The translations under genes were made by a program, and so were the position numbers. 64,000 bases of DNA. Origin: JAJDYQ01 sp963662865 (lineage in GTDB: Bacteria; Pseudomonadota; Gammaproteobacteria; JAJDYQ01). A model generated the notes under the pieces. It saw only the letters and a program-made list of their open reading frames with translations, did no database searches and had not been told where the DNA came from. The stretch is taken from positions 2,108,001 to 2,172,000 of the forward strand of contig OY759969.1 in the NCBI GenBank assembly GCA_963662865.1, written 5' to 3'. Below are positions 46,023-55,418 of this stretch, one piece after another. Each line of letters opens with the position of its first letter. Position 1 is the first letter of the stretch.

Positions 46023-46353
46023 AAGATTGCGCGGGACCGATAATACCCAGGGTTTCTTTCATTCCCATTGCCATTCCATGCCGGTAGGCCTTGCCCCAGG
46101 CCCAGAATTCATGGCCTTCAATGATATTGTCGGGATCCGGAACGATATTATCCTCGACAAAAGTACGATAGCCCAACCGGGTTAGTTGTTCGACAATGCC
46201 ATTTGCGTAACCCCGGTTATACCAAAGCTGCTGGTTGTCGCCATTATTCAGAAAACCGACTGTTTCAAGGTGCAGGCGTTCGGTAATACTCAACAGGCGC
46301 CGCAGGGTCACCAGTTGTTCTTCGCTGGGCGTAATCAATTTATCGGCTGACAT
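46015..46353 (-). CDS. Small hypothetical protein between tatD and ppx
   Basis: A 112-residue protein starting MSADKLITPSEEQLVTLRRL. It has helical segments and a Trp-rich stretch (GHEFWAWGKAYRHGMAMGM), without a recognised family. Its start overlaps the tatD 3' end by 14 bases, and its stop overlaps the ppx start by eight, so tatD, this gene and ppx probably form one transcript. The role is unknown. Confidence 0.65.
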   Translation of the reverse strand: MSADKLITPSEEQLVTLRRLLSITERLHLETVGFLNNGDNQQLWYNRGYANGIVEQLTRLGYRTFVEDNIVPDPDNIIEGHEFWAWGKAYRHGMAMGMKETLGIIGPAQSYD

Positions 46354-47143
46354 GTTGATCGAGCCGAAAAAATGTGTGCGCCGTTGCCGTGGTTTCTTCG
46401 GCAAGTCGTTCAACGGGCTTATCCAGTGCGTTCGCAATGGCTTGTGCGATATGCGGTAGGTAGGCCGGAACATTGCGCCGGTTTTTGGGCCTGGTCTGCA
46501 AGTCACGCGGCAACAGGTAGGGGGCATCGGTTTCAATCATTAAACGATCCGACGGGATCTGGTGAATGTGGTTGCGTAAGTGGTGGCCGCGGCGTTCGTC
46601 GCAAATCCAGCCGGTCAGGCCGATATGGCAATCCAGCCCAAGCAGACCTTCCAGTTCATGTTCTTCACCGGTGAAACAATGTGCAACGACTGCGGGTAAA
46701 TGCGAGCGATAGTCCTTGAGGATCGCAACGAACTCACTGTAGGCATCACGCATATGTGTAAAGACCGGCATCCGGTAATCCACGGCAATCCTCAACTGTT
46801 TTGCAAACGTCTCTCGCTGCGCCGGGTGTGGTGAATAGTTTCGGTTGTAATCCAGGCCGCATTCACCGACAGCCACGACCCTGCCTGCTTCTGCCAGCTC
46901 ACGAATCAAGGCATCGCTTGCGTCGGTATACTCGCCAGCATGATGCGGATGTACTCCGGCGGTGGCAAATAGTTGTTCGGGATATTGTTGAATTAACTCC
47001 TGGGCCTGACGATTGCTTTCATCGTCAGCGCCTGTGACGATGAGCGTAGAGACGCCCACCTCCGCAGCCGCCTGCAATACCTGCGGCAGGTCATGGAAAA
47101 ATGAGGAATGCGTCAGATTGGCGCCAATATCAATGAATTCCAT
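46340..47143 (-). CDS. tatD: TatD-family metal-dependent hydrolase
   Basis: A 267-residue TIM-barrel metallohydrolase. Conserved metal-binding and catalytic elements are visible: FIDIGANLTH near the N-terminus, AGVHPHHAGE, AVGECGLDYNRN, AHCFTGEEHE and MIETDAPYLLP. TatD proteins act as DNases or as deacylases of damaged D-aminoacyl products. It heads a likely tatD-small protein-ppx transcript. Confidence 0.92.
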   Translation of the reverse strand: MEFIDIGANLTHSSFFHDLPQVLQAAAEVGVSTLIVTGADDESNRQAQELIQQYPEQLFATAGVHPHHAGEYTDASDALIRELAEAGRVVAVGECGLDYNRNYSPHPAQRETFAKQLRIAVDYRMPVFTHMRDAYSEFVAILKDYRSHLPAVVAHCFTGEEHELEGLLGLDCHIGLTGWICDERRGHHLRNHIHQIPSDRLMIETDAPYLLPRDLQTRPKNRRNVPAYLPHIAQAIANALDKPVERLAEETTATAHTFFRLDQHVSR

Positions 47144-47288
47144 GGGTGCGCATGATACGTATGAGGTGGGCTATGGCAAATGAGCCGCTGAATGCCGGGG
47201 AAGCGCTGACTTAATAAGAGTTTCCTGAATCGTTGAAATCCGAGCTCGCTTTATGACGCGGCAGCGCACCGCGTGAGTAGGGTTTTAA

Positions 47289-47801
47289 TCAGGATTGACC
47301 GTAGACGGGAATGGCCGCCCCCGTTATACAACGCGCCGCATCCGAAGCTAGAAAGACAATCACATCAGCCAGTGCCGCTGGTGGTACCCATTTATCAAAG
47401 CCAGCTTCCGGCATATCGGCGCGGTTCTGTGGCGTATTGATGGTGCCGGGCAATATGCAGTTGACATTGATATTGTTGTGTTTGTGCTCGGCCGCCAGGC
47501 TTTCGGTCAAGGTGATGACTGCGGCCTTGGATGCACAGTAAGGCCCCATTCTGCCCTTGCCTTGTTTCGCTGCTCTCGCCGAAACACTGATAATACGCCC
47601 GCCGCCCTGTTTCAGCATATGCGGGATGACCGCTTTGCAGCCATAAAAAACCGAGCGGGCATTCAGGTTCATCATGAACTCCCAGTCGCCGGCATCTGTC
47701 TCATGCAGCATGGGCCCCATGGCAAAACCACCGGCGATATTCGCCAGTACGTCAATCCGGCCATGTTCGGCTACTCGGTTACTTTCAATTTTACGTATCA
47801 T
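47289..47801 (-). pseudogene. N-terminally truncated short-chain dehydrogenase (SDR)
   Basis: 170 residues of a classical SDR. The NAG-type motif appears as VLANIAGG, catalytic Ser as ISVSARAA, and the Tyr-Lys pair as GPYCASKAAVITL, then NCILPGTINTP. The N-terminal roughly 75 residues with the TGxxxGxG cofactor-binding loop are missing, so the fragment cannot bind NAD(P)H normally. A strong GGAGG site lies nine bases before the ATG at 47801, so it may still be translated. I class it as a remnant in a decaying region. Confidence 0.75.
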
Positions 47802-47895
47802 CGTCTACTTCCTCCTTATTAAGGGATTAAAATGGGCATTGGCCCGAAAAATGTATGAATTACCTGCGTCATCTGTCGTTCCTCCACTAAATTCG

Positions 47896-48524
47896 TTAAT
47901 TGATCCAATACCTTTTCATAAACCGGTTTTTGTCGCCTTTTATCGCACTTCTGCCATGCAACGTGCGGCGATTATCAATGATTAACAAGTCCTTCGGCTG
48001 TAGCTGTAACTTGATTTCCTCCGCTGCTGAAACCAATTTGCTGAAGAGCTTAAATGCCTGGCTCTGTTTCTGTTTGTCGTCTGCGAGCCAGAACGAGTAA
48101 TAAATCAAGGGAATATCGCCTTCATACCTGAGTAACTGACAATTTTCAGGGTCGTCAGGAAAAACCCTGTGCTCGAACAAACGAATATTCATCAGTTTGG
48201 CGCGTTGGTTTTCCGGGATTTGCGTAATAATGTTTCTTGCATCAAGTAACCGACTCTCTCCGCCTTTACTACTTTGCTTTAAGCAGTGCCAGGCATAAAT
48301 TTCACTCGGCTATGGTCGGTGTGGAGATCGAGCGCTTTATCAGAGGTTACTAACGCTGGTGTTGTTAGATCGACGACAATATCAGTAACCACTCTGATAT
48401 CTCCGAATGGCGCGACAAACTGCTCAACCTCCTCGGCGAAGTTCTCGGTAAGGCAGTAACCATATTTATCAATCTCTTCCAGCATCATGCGGATGCCGCT
48501 ATTTTGCTTTGATTTTATTGCCAT
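47896..48524 (-). pseudogene. TauD/TfdA-family dioxygenase pseudogene (frameshift)
   Basis: Two same-strand frames together read as one Fe(II)/2-oxoglutarate dioxygenase. The 5' part (48524 down to about 48290) contains DLHTDHSRVKF with the HxD iron ligands and stops soon after. The 3' frame continues with CLKQSSKGGESRLLDARN and ends with KDLLIIDNRRTLHGRSAIKGDKNRF, including the last His and the Arg of the cofactor site. The shift lies near 48285-48300. No product with both halves can form unless this is a sequencing error. Confidence 0.8.
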
Positions 48525-48603
48525 GTTTGGGATTTGCCTGTGTCGCCATAATATCCTACAGCTTCAAATGCGCTGAGTTTAGTCACAATCTATGCACGAG
48601 TCT

Positions 48604-50040
48604 TTATTGGGTACGGCCAGCATCTTCCCTGAGTGTTTTTTCATCACACTCAAGGGCAGCGGCGGCTGATTTCCAGGTTCCATACTGCCCTTTTGCCCAT
48701 TGTGCGAGGCGGGCCTGGAAATATCTGATGCGAGCTTTACGAGAACCTTCTCCAAGGCCGGCATTTTTTAAATCATTATTCGCGTCACTCTGTTGCCACT
48801 CACGCAGTGCGGCTTCGAGGCCATTATCCGGACGAGAGTCATCCCACCAGGCGATACACAGTAGCGCAAGCCGTTGAAGGTCGCGTAGATTACCGGGAAG
48901 GGGATCTTGACGCAGCGTATTTTCAAGGTCGGGAGTCCATGGCGCCTTTTCAGAAGGTCCCTCCTGCTGACGGATCTCACGCCAGACACGTTGCCAGTCT
49001 TCTTTAATATCATCCCTGCATTCTCGCAGTGGCGGTATCGTTACTGTAAGGTGGCTTATCCTGTCAAAGAAATCTGCGTCGAGGCGCTCGCGAAGTTCCG
49101 AGACCGGCAAATTGGATGCACAGACAAGCTCAAGGTCACTTGTTATTTCTTCGTCGCCGCCAACGGGACGATAGTGACGCCGATGACCCTGAAAGAGTCG
49201 TACTAAATTACGCTGAGCAGACTTCGGCAGGTCCTGAATTTCATCCAGAAAAAGAATGCCTTTGTTGGCTTTAGCCAATAGGCCTGATCGGTCCTCTGTG
49301 GCCCCGGTAAAAGCGCCTTTTTTGTGGCCGAACAGCAGGCTGTCGGCAAGCTCCGAATCCAAGCCGCCGCAAGTTACGGGAACAACTTTTTTATTTCCCT
49401 TCAGTGACTCAACGATGCTTTCAACAAGCCGTGTTTTACCCGTTCCACGTTCTCCCAGTACCAGCAGGGGAGCGTCAGCCACTTTCGCGTAGCGCTGAAG
49501 TTGCTCTAATGCGGAGCGACGCTTTTCAGATCGTGCTTCTGTTTCATATACGGCTATATCCGGGTTGGTTCGTTCGTATTGATGGATTTCCGCAAGGTAG
49601 GTGTTAATGGAAAATTCTACCGGGTCTATTCGCGGGCGTTTGGTTTTTCGATTGACTTGCGAAGACCAGATTTTCGTATCTTTCGGAAACCGGCCGCCCG
49701 CATGCAGAATCAGCCAGATGCTGTGCATGGCGGGTGTCCCGGGAGATATATTGACATGCAAACCGGTGTCCGAATTTCGCAGCCTTGGCAGTACATGCTC
49801 GCTTACCTGATTATAAATTTTAGCATGATGCGTGGGATCGTCTAATTCGACTTCAATAGTTTCTATCTCGGCTTGCCCTATAAGAGGCGGGATGTCGTAT
49901 TTTCGGCCGGATTGAATAATGTAAAGCACATAATCAATCTCAATTCGACGGTTTTTCAACGCCTTGATAGCATTGTCAAGGACATCCGTGCCGGCCCGTT
50001 CGGAATGCCAGCAGAGAAGCGTTTCTTTTTGTTTACTCAT
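48604..50040 (-). CDS. RtcR-like sigma-54 activator with CARF-like sensor domain
   Basis: A 478-residue regulator. Residues 1-150 form an alpha/beta domain whose HVNISPGTPAMHSIWLILHAG strand-loop matches the ligand-binding motif of RtcR/CARF domains (TGT..M type). The sigma-54 AAA+ domain has Walker A GERGTGKT (196-203), GAFTGA (242-247, contacts sigma-54), Walker B GILFLDEIQDLP (261-272) and arginine-finger region FFDRISHLTVTIPPLRE (324-340). Residues 435-475 form a Fis-like HTH (TWKSAAAALECDEKTLRED). It is the last gene of a four-gene operon and overlaps the PLD gene by four bases. It most likely activates the sigma-54 promoter at 55403-55418. Confidence 0.88.
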   Translation of the reverse strand: MSKQKETLLCWHSERAGTDVLDNAIKALKNRRIEIDYVLYIIQSGRKYDIPPLIGQAEIETIEVELDDPTHHAKIYNQVSEHVLPRLRNSDTGLHVNISPGTPAMHSIWLILHAGGRFPKDTKIWSSQVNRKTKRPRIDPVEFSINTYLAEIHQYERTNPDIAVYETEARSEKRRSALEQLQRYAKVADAPLLVLGERGTGKTRLVESIVESLKGNKKVVPVTCGGLDSELADSLLFGHKKGAFTGATEDRSGLLAKANKGILFLDEIQDLPKSAQRNLVRLFQGHRRHYRPVGGDEEITSDLELVCASNLPVSELRERLDADFFDRISHLTVTIPPLRECRDDIKEDWQRVWREIRQQEGPSEKAPWTPDLENTLRQDPLPGNLRDLQRLALLCIAWWDDSRPDNGLEAALREWQQSDANNDLKNAGLGEGSRKARIRYFQARLAQWAKGQYGTWKSAAAALECDEKTLREDAGRTQ

Positions 50041-51593
50041 TTGGATGGTTTCCTCTGGACAACGATGGCCTGGGCCTTGATTTCTTTCATTAAGGTTCGG
50101 GCCTGATCAATTTGATCCGGAGTTTTTATGGCGACAACCAGACGGCCATCGGGTTGTTTGAATACAGGTGGGTTGTAGGGTTGCGGTTGGGCGGCTTTCT
50201 TATTGTTTTTTTGATCCAGTCCCTCCTTTTTAACAGGCTTCTTATACTCCTTGGCTTTTGGATGCAGTACTGGCGGGGTCACTGTCCAATGGCATCGCAA
50301 TTTATGCGCCATTCGAGGAAGAGGGCCTTTGGGTTTCTCAAGTGGAGGCATTGGGCGCTCAAGATCATCGGCCGAATCAGCCACAATGTTGTCCAGTTCA
50401 AGGTCTGAGGAGACTTCGACTTTTTTGTTCTGAAATTCGCCAGCCATCCAGACAATGATTTCACCATCAATTTCTCCAAGGGCAGGTTCGGGATACAGTT
50501 CCCAGGGCGCTTGTGTCTCCCAATCGCGGAGGCATTTATGTAGAAATTCGGCCCGGTGATCGTCCAATCGAACCCCTAGCTCGAAACTGGAGTCAAGGCC
50601 GTATTTTTCGAGGTTCGCCGACATGATCATGGCCTGCTGGCCGCCATCTATACAGATCGCCTTGGCATGAAGCCATTTGAAACCATATACCGAAGCCCCT
50701 GCCTCAGCCAGGGCCAATAAGGCCGGCATTGTTTTGGAACGTATCCGGCCAAGTATGGAAACCTTAATGCCTTCTTTGGATGCCCGGTCAAGGAGCGCCC
50801 TGACGACCTCGTGGTCCTTGTCCCAGCCAAAACTGCTGACGATAATCTCGCGTTGAGCGTTGCTGATTAAAGTCAGCATCTGCTCCTTGATTGAATGTGA
50901 CTTTTCAGTGGTCGCCAGTACATTTTTTGTTGGTTTGGGGTGCGGAACTTTTCCAAGTGGTTTTACCGCCTTGAAATCACCTTGATTAATCAGTTCATGC
51001 TCCGCCGATTCCCACATGGCCCATTTCAGATAACCGATTGCTTCGCGGACCTCCTCTGCGGTCAATCGAACCGCCAGTTCTTCGTTGCGTTCGAGCGCTT
51101 CGGATGTAAGGTTGGCGGTGAGCAGTATGCCCTGAGGATTGCGTTCCGGGTCGATAATGGCCGCTTTTGCGTGGAAATGTTCCGCCGACCGAAACAGTGC
51201 CCGTCCCTCCAGTCGATTTAACATGGCCTTGTGTTGTTTGAAGGTTTTTTGGTCGAACTCACCGTCACTGCCTTCCTGTTTCAGGCGTATCTCTGATGCA
51301 AGCAGTACATATACACGCACGCCACGCTTCTCTGCTTCGAGTATGGCGTCTTCAATGCCCTTGTCTGCGAGTAGAAACGCTGAAATGATGGCCTTTTCCT
51401 GTGCCTCCTCCAGCAGGGAGATGACGGCGTTCGCCATCTTGCGCTCCTTGCCGGATATAAAAAGGTCGTCACCGTAATCATGATGTGCCTTTGATGATTT
51501 CCTTTTACACCACAATGGAGGGATGCGGAAATCACGTTGATCGATGATTTCGGTGAATTTTCTGGTCCAGGTTGATTTATCAGTCGTGTTCAT
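50037..51593 (-). CDS. Phospholipase D-superfamily protein with two HxK motifs (nuclease candidate)
   Basis: A 518-residue protein. Two PLD half-sites are visible: HFHAKAAIIDPERNPQGILLTANL (His near residue 141) and WLHAKAICIDGGQQAMIMSANL (His near 309), each with the H-K-D/N pattern. The N-terminal 60 residues are charged, and residues 375-518 are Pro/Lys-rich, probably disordered. PLD proteins in defence operons act as nucleases; phospholipid substrates are unlikely without a membrane segment. The start at 51593 overlaps the previous stop (TAATG). It is part of the helicase/PLD/CARF operon. Confidence 0.85.
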   Translation of the reverse strand: MNTTDKSTWTRKFTEIIDQRDFRIPPLWCKRKSSKAHHDYGDDLFISGKERKMANAVISLLEEAQEKAIISAFLLADKGIEDAILEAEKRGVRVYVLLASEIRLKQEGSDGEFDQKTFKQHKAMLNRLEGRALFRSAEHFHAKAAIIDPERNPQGILLTANLTSEALERNEELAVRLTAEEVREAIGYLKWAMWESAEHELINQGDFKAVKPLGKVPHPKPTKNVLATTEKSHSIKEQMLTLISNAQREIIVSSFGWDKDHEVVRALLDRASKEGIKVSILGRIRSKTMPALLALAEAGASVYGFKWLHAKAICIDGGQQAMIMSANLEKYGLDSSFELGVRLDDHRAEFLHKCLRDWETQAPWELYPEPALGEIDGEIIVWMAGEFQNKKVEVSSDLELDNIVADSADDLERPMPPLEKPKGPLPRMAHKLRCHWTVTPPVLHPKAKEYKKPVKKEGLDQKNNKKAAQPQPYNPPVFKQPDGRLVVAIKTPDQIDQARTLMKEIKAQAIVVQRKPSK

Positions 51594-52759
51594 TACAGCC
51601 TCCAATCTTCTGCAGCAGTCAAATACCACGCAATCTCTGGTTCCTTGTCTCTGGATTTCCAGGCAAGGGTTGCAAGTTCTTTTCTCGAAGGAGTAGCAAC
51701 GGGTTGAAATTCCTCAAGTGGTCGAATGGCCTTAGCAGTCCAGGCATTAAAATTCTCTTCTGTAGCGTAACGATTTATTCCGGAGTTAAGCCTCCAGGTG
51801 GCCCATTTATCCGCGTCTTCAGAGGATTGAGCCTGGATTGGAACTCCGTCAATAGTTGTTTCATCGAAAGTTCCCCAGGAATTTATAGCCGGCTGTTGAA
51901 ATTTTAATGTCCTCTTAAAAGACTGTCGTTCGTCTGGCGATGTGTCTGCAAAAGACACTCGCAGTGTAGAAGTCTGCTCGTCCCATTGCTTGAGCAGATC
52001 CTCCGATTGGAGCAATTCGCACCAGATATCATCATGCTCAAGATCCGATACTTTTACTTTTACCATTTCCGTATCGACTTTCGATCCTTCCAGGTGTCCC
52101 TGAATCTGAACTCTTGATTTCGACAGGCTGACATGCCAGAAAATCTCCAAGGGTGCATTTGGCGGAACTGATTCGCCTTCGGATTTCAATTCATCAATGC
52201 GAACAGGTGATCCGTCTCCAGCAATCGGGGTAATAACCTCGCCTTCGACTTCTCTCAGCCAATTCGGGAGTTTTTTAAAATCACGATCTGAGCCTTTCTC
52301 CTTGTCCAGTACTTCGTCGTATGCAGAAGACTCTTTCCAGAGCTCTATGGAAAGAACCGGCGTGTCCAGCAAGGGATCATCGCTTGCCCAGATAGACCAG
52401 GCGCCATCTTCGAAAACGAATATCTGTTCAGTTTCCAGGGCTTTGCGCCCTGATTTAGTGAGAGTGAAGACGTATCTGCGCTTAACCTTTTTCCGTTCGA
52501 GTAATTTATACTGCTCGGCGATCTGTAAAAGCCGCTCGGCAACCGGTCTTCTTGATATGCCGTCGCCGAATAAATGGCTGGCAATATCTTCGGCATTAGT
52601 ACCATTCGTCTCATCAGTACCATTCGTCTCATCGGCTCTAAGCAGAACTGTATGGAGTTCATCTCGCTTTTCCGCCTTGGCAATTTGGCCGAGGACACGA
52701 TAGCAGAAAACGGGAATTTTCCTCGTCAGTATGACGTTATCATAACTTGATTGATTCAT
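51593..52759 (-). CDS. Winged-helix-like hypothetical protein of the helicase/PLD operon
   Basis: A 388-residue protein. Residues 1-115 look like a winged-helix pair (RKIPVFCYRVLGQIAKA, SRRPVAERLLQIAEQYKLLER, RRYVFTLTKSGRKALE). The central region (about 120-330) is beta-rich and unrecognised. The final segment has RPLEEFQPVATPSRKELATLAWKSRDKE. It overlaps the helicase stop by four bases and the PLD start by one. The role is probably as an adaptor between helicase and nuclease, but this is inferred from operon position only. Confidence 0.65.
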   Translation of the reverse strand: MNQSSYDNVILTRKIPVFCYRVLGQIAKAEKRDELHTVLLRADETNGTDETNGTNAEDIASHLFGDGISRRPVAERLLQIAEQYKLLERKKVKRRYVFTLTKSGRKALETEQIFVFEDGAWSIWASDDPLLDTPVLSIELWKESSAYDEVLDKEKGSDRDFKKLPNWLREVEGEVITPIAGDGSPVRIDELKSEGESVPPNAPLEIFWHVSLSKSRVQIQGHLEGSKVDTEMVKVKVSDLEHDDIWCELLQSEDLLKQWDEQTSTLRVSFADTSPDERQSFKRTLKFQQPAINSWGTFDETTIDGVPIQAQSSEDADKWATWRLNSGINRYATEENFNAWTAKAIRPLEEFQPVATPSRKELATLAWKSRDKEPEIAWYLTAAEDWRL

Positions 52760-55347
52760 TGATTTTCTCCTTGTAAAGATTTACCCCAACGTTTTGACTC
52801 TGCCAACTGACCCAGGGCACTTTCTGATTTGGCCATAGCCTTTCTGTCGCCGATAATCACTCCTTGGTAACGTGCGCGAGTAAGCGCAACATTGAGACGA
52901 TTAAGATTCTCCAGAAAGTAAGTTGGCCTGTAATTGGCTATCGAAATCACAACCAGATCGGCCTCATGTCCCTGGAAGCGATCTACAGTACAAAGCTCAA
53001 TACTCAGATATGGCCGTTCCTTGCGCCCACGATAAAAGTGGTGAAGGGCTCTGCGCTGTCCTGTCCAGCTACGCAGTCTTCCTTGAATTTCTTCCTCCTG
53101 CTTTCGGTAAAATGTCAGAATGGCTACTTCCCATAGGCGATCATCTTCACGTGGGTGATCTTTGGCCCAGCGGTCAAAATAGTGTAGTTCCGAGCATGCG
53201 GCCTCGGCTTCCTTGGGGTTAAAGTGGGAGTTGTGGTTAAAATCTCCTTTAATATCGAGCCAGATAGCTCGATATTCGTAGTGTCCATATCCCCAAGTGC
53301 GCTCACTTTCCATGTAGTCTGGAGTATGGAGCGCCTCGTTGTTGTAAATGTGCTCATGAGAAAACGCTGCGATTTCCGGATGCATGCGGTGCTGCGTGCC
53401 CAGTAGTACGTGACGTTGCTCCAGTGCGTCTGGAGGAAGGCCATCCGTAAGAGCAGTAACCTTCTTACGTTGCTTTGAGTTACGCTCAAAGCCACATTGC
53501 AGGGATTCGAGTATGGAGGGAAGGGCCACTCGCCTTACCCGATCAATTTCTTCTTCAACCTTATTTCCATCCTGGTAGGGCAGCAGTTGTTCTATTTCAC
53601 AATGGAGGTGTTGACGGTTGGATCTCTTGTTGCGGTTTGGATCTTGTTCCTCTTGATTGAGGCGTAGCCCATAGAGATTGGTAAGCCGCCAGGCAATCTC
53701 TTTTTCCCATTCGGGCGCTTCCCCGTCTTTATTGGTAAGGCGTCGCCAGGCCGCCGCCCGGCGGCGGAGTGAATCAAGCCCCTGATCCTTATGGCGAACA
53801 GTCGCTATATCGAGCGGGAGGTCGCTTAGTCGCCGCTCAATGTCCTGCCGGTTTCCGGTAATTATGGATGCGTGGTAAAGCGGCCCTTCCTCTCCTGCAT
53901 CGGCGACCACTACCCGGTTTTTTTCCGCTTGCGCTGCATAGATTTTTCGTTCATGATCTGTTTCGGTGACAACGGCCGCAATTCGGCGTTTATTTTTGCC
54001 TTGCCCGGCCATAAAGACATCAACGCAGGCATTCCGCATTGCTGGATCTTTAAGGCATGGTTTGATACTGGCCGACATTTCCTCGTCGACATACGGCGAT
54101 AGCTGTTTCGGATCGCCAACGATGATCCAGCGCTTTGCAAACAACGCCGGCACCAGAAATTCCTGAAAAGTTGTTTTGGAAGCCTCATCAACAATCAGGA
54201 CATCAAAGGGCGAAGATATGTTTTTAATGTCGGGGTGCTGCAAAATACCAATGGTTGTGCCGCATACCAGATTTGCGGCCTCAAGCACCATGCGCTCAAT
54301 CAGGTCGTCGGACTTATGTGAAATGGAACCAAGAAAAACCCGTTGGGATTCAGTGGGTTCCTTCAGGTTTGTCAGATAAGCAAGCAGCCTTTCCCGTTCT
54401 GTTTTCACGAAATTTTCTAGCTGCCACGGTGCGGCCTTTTCCGAAACGCTTTTTTTATCTCCGATACGAACGGGAATAATGGCGTCCTTATGTCGATTGC
54501 GCTCATCCATCAGGCGCTCAAGTACATTATCGACGGCAACATGGGTTGAGGCGCACAGCAAGGCGCGCTTTCCCTGTTCGGCCAACTGCAAGACAAGTTC
54601 GCAGATCGCGGTGGTTTTGCCGGAACCCGGAGGACCCTCCAGCAATACAAAATCGGGCGTCGCCAGCCCACATTCAACAAAGCGGCGTTGTTCATCTGTT
54701 CCCGGTCGGGATTCATCGGTGAGTACCCGCCAGTCGTTCGGACCGAGTCTTTCAGGCTCAAAGTCAAACCATTTGGCGTGGTCCTCTGACTCCATAAGCC
54801 TTAGTAACGGTCGATGATGTATCAAAGGTCTGTTCTGCAGGTCCCGTATAGCCTGGATTTGACATCTTAATGTATAGGTGTTGGGGCGTAAAAGTAATTG
54901 ATTACCCGATGGACGCTGCTCAAGTAGGAGCTGCCGGGCTTTCGGATCGCGATCCATCACCTTGATTTTGTTATCTTTAGAGAATCGATAACGCTGATTC
55001 GGGTGTTTGTTGCCGCTACCTCCTTCAGGGTCATCAGGAAGTTCATAAAGTTCACGTGTATTCTCATCCAGAAATTTGTCCAATGTACGGTCAATCTCAT
55101 TGGGACTGTCTTCCGGTTCTTCGAGTTGAACCCAGAACGGTTGGTCTTCTGGGCCTTCGAGCTGAACCTCGGACGGCTTGTCTTCCGGAGAAATACCAGG
55201 TTTCCATGCAAGCCTTAGCACTGCCTCATCACTCTCCATATAGCACTTTGTCTGCTTCAGAAAACTATTAAAATCTTTCAGGCCGTAAAAAGCCTGTTTC
55301 ATCTCCGGCCGACGGAGCCCCAGATTTTTGTAATACAGCAATGCCAT
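52756..55347 (-). CDS. SF1 (Upf1/DNA2-like) helicase, first gene of the operon
   Basis: An 863-residue superfamily 1 helicase. Motif I is EGPPGSGKTT (237-246), motif II DEAS (387-390), motif III GDPKQLSP (411-418); TQHRMHPEI, DRFQGHEADLVV (789-800) and NVALTRAR (819-826) give the later motifs. The first 200 residues are an unrecognised acidic domain with Glu/Pro-rich stretches, and an insert of about 200 residues splits the two RecA-like halves. Similar helicases act on RNA or RNA-DNA. It lies 56 bases downstream of a sigma-54 promoter. Confidence 0.9.
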   Translation of the reverse strand: MALLYYKNLGLRRPEMKQAFYGLKDFNSFLKQTKCYMESDEAVLRLAWKPGISPEDKPSEVQLEGPEDQPFWVQLEEPEDSPNEIDRTLDKFLDENTRELYELPDDPEGGSGNKHPNQRYRFSKDNKIKVMDRDPKARQLLLEQRPSGNQLLLRPNTYTLRCQIQAIRDLQNRPLIHHRPLLRLMESEDHAKWFDFEPERLGPNDWRVLTDESRPGTDEQRRFVECGLATPDFVLLEGPPGSGKTTAICELVLQLAEQGKRALLCASTHVAVDNVLERLMDERNRHKDAIIPVRIGDKKSVSEKAAPWQLENFVKTERERLLAYLTNLKEPTESQRVFLGSISHKSDDLIERMVLEAANLVCGTTIGILQHPDIKNISSPFDVLIVDEASKTTFQEFLVPALFAKRWIIVGDPKQLSPYVDEEMSASIKPCLKDPAMRNACVDVFMAGQGKNKRRIAAVVTETDHERKIYAAQAEKNRVVVADAGEEGPLYHASIITGNRQDIERRLSDLPLDIATVRHKDQGLDSLRRRAAAWRRLTNKDGEAPEWEKEIAWRLTNLYGLRLNQEEQDPNRNKRSNRQHLHCEIEQLLPYQDGNKVEEEIDRVRRVALPSILESLQCGFERNSKQRKKVTALTDGLPPDALEQRHVLLGTQHRMHPEIAAFSHEHIYNNEALHTPDYMESERTWGYGHYEYRAIWLDIKGDFNHNSHFNPKEAEAACSELHYFDRWAKDHPREDDRLWEVAILTFYRKQEEEIQGRLRSWTGQRRALHHFYRGRKERPYLSIELCTVDRFQGHEADLVVISIANYRPTYFLENLNRLNVALTRARYQGVIIGDRKAMAKSESALGQLAESKRWGKSLQGENQ

Positions 55348-55402
55348 TTTGTGCTCCTTATGAAATGTGATTGACCATTAATACGGCTGTAATCCCTCTG
55401 CA

Positions 55403-55418
55403 AGCAAAGAAAGTGCCA
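55403..55418 (-). promoter_or_regulatory. Sigma-54 promoter of the helicase/PLD/CARF operon
   Basis: On the minus strand: TGGCAC-TTTCT-TTGCT, a full match to the -24/-12 consensus with GG-N10-GC spacing. The predicted start of transcription is near 55392, giving a 45-base leader to the helicase ATG. A short dyad ACTG-N9-CAGT at 55441-55457 lies just upstream and is a weak candidate activator site. The operon's own last gene encodes a GAFTGA-type activator, so positive self-control is likely. Confidence 0.85.

Noticed and set aside
48604..55347. Assignment of the operon as DISARM
   Set aside because: DISARM has a PLD protein and a helicase but also needs DrmB (DUF1998) and usually a methyltransferase; neither is seen, and the helicase is SF1, not the DrmA type.
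48604..55347. Assignment as a classical rtcR-rtcBA RNA-repair operon
   Set aside because: No RtcB ligase or RtcA cyclase gene is present; only the regulator resembles RtcR.
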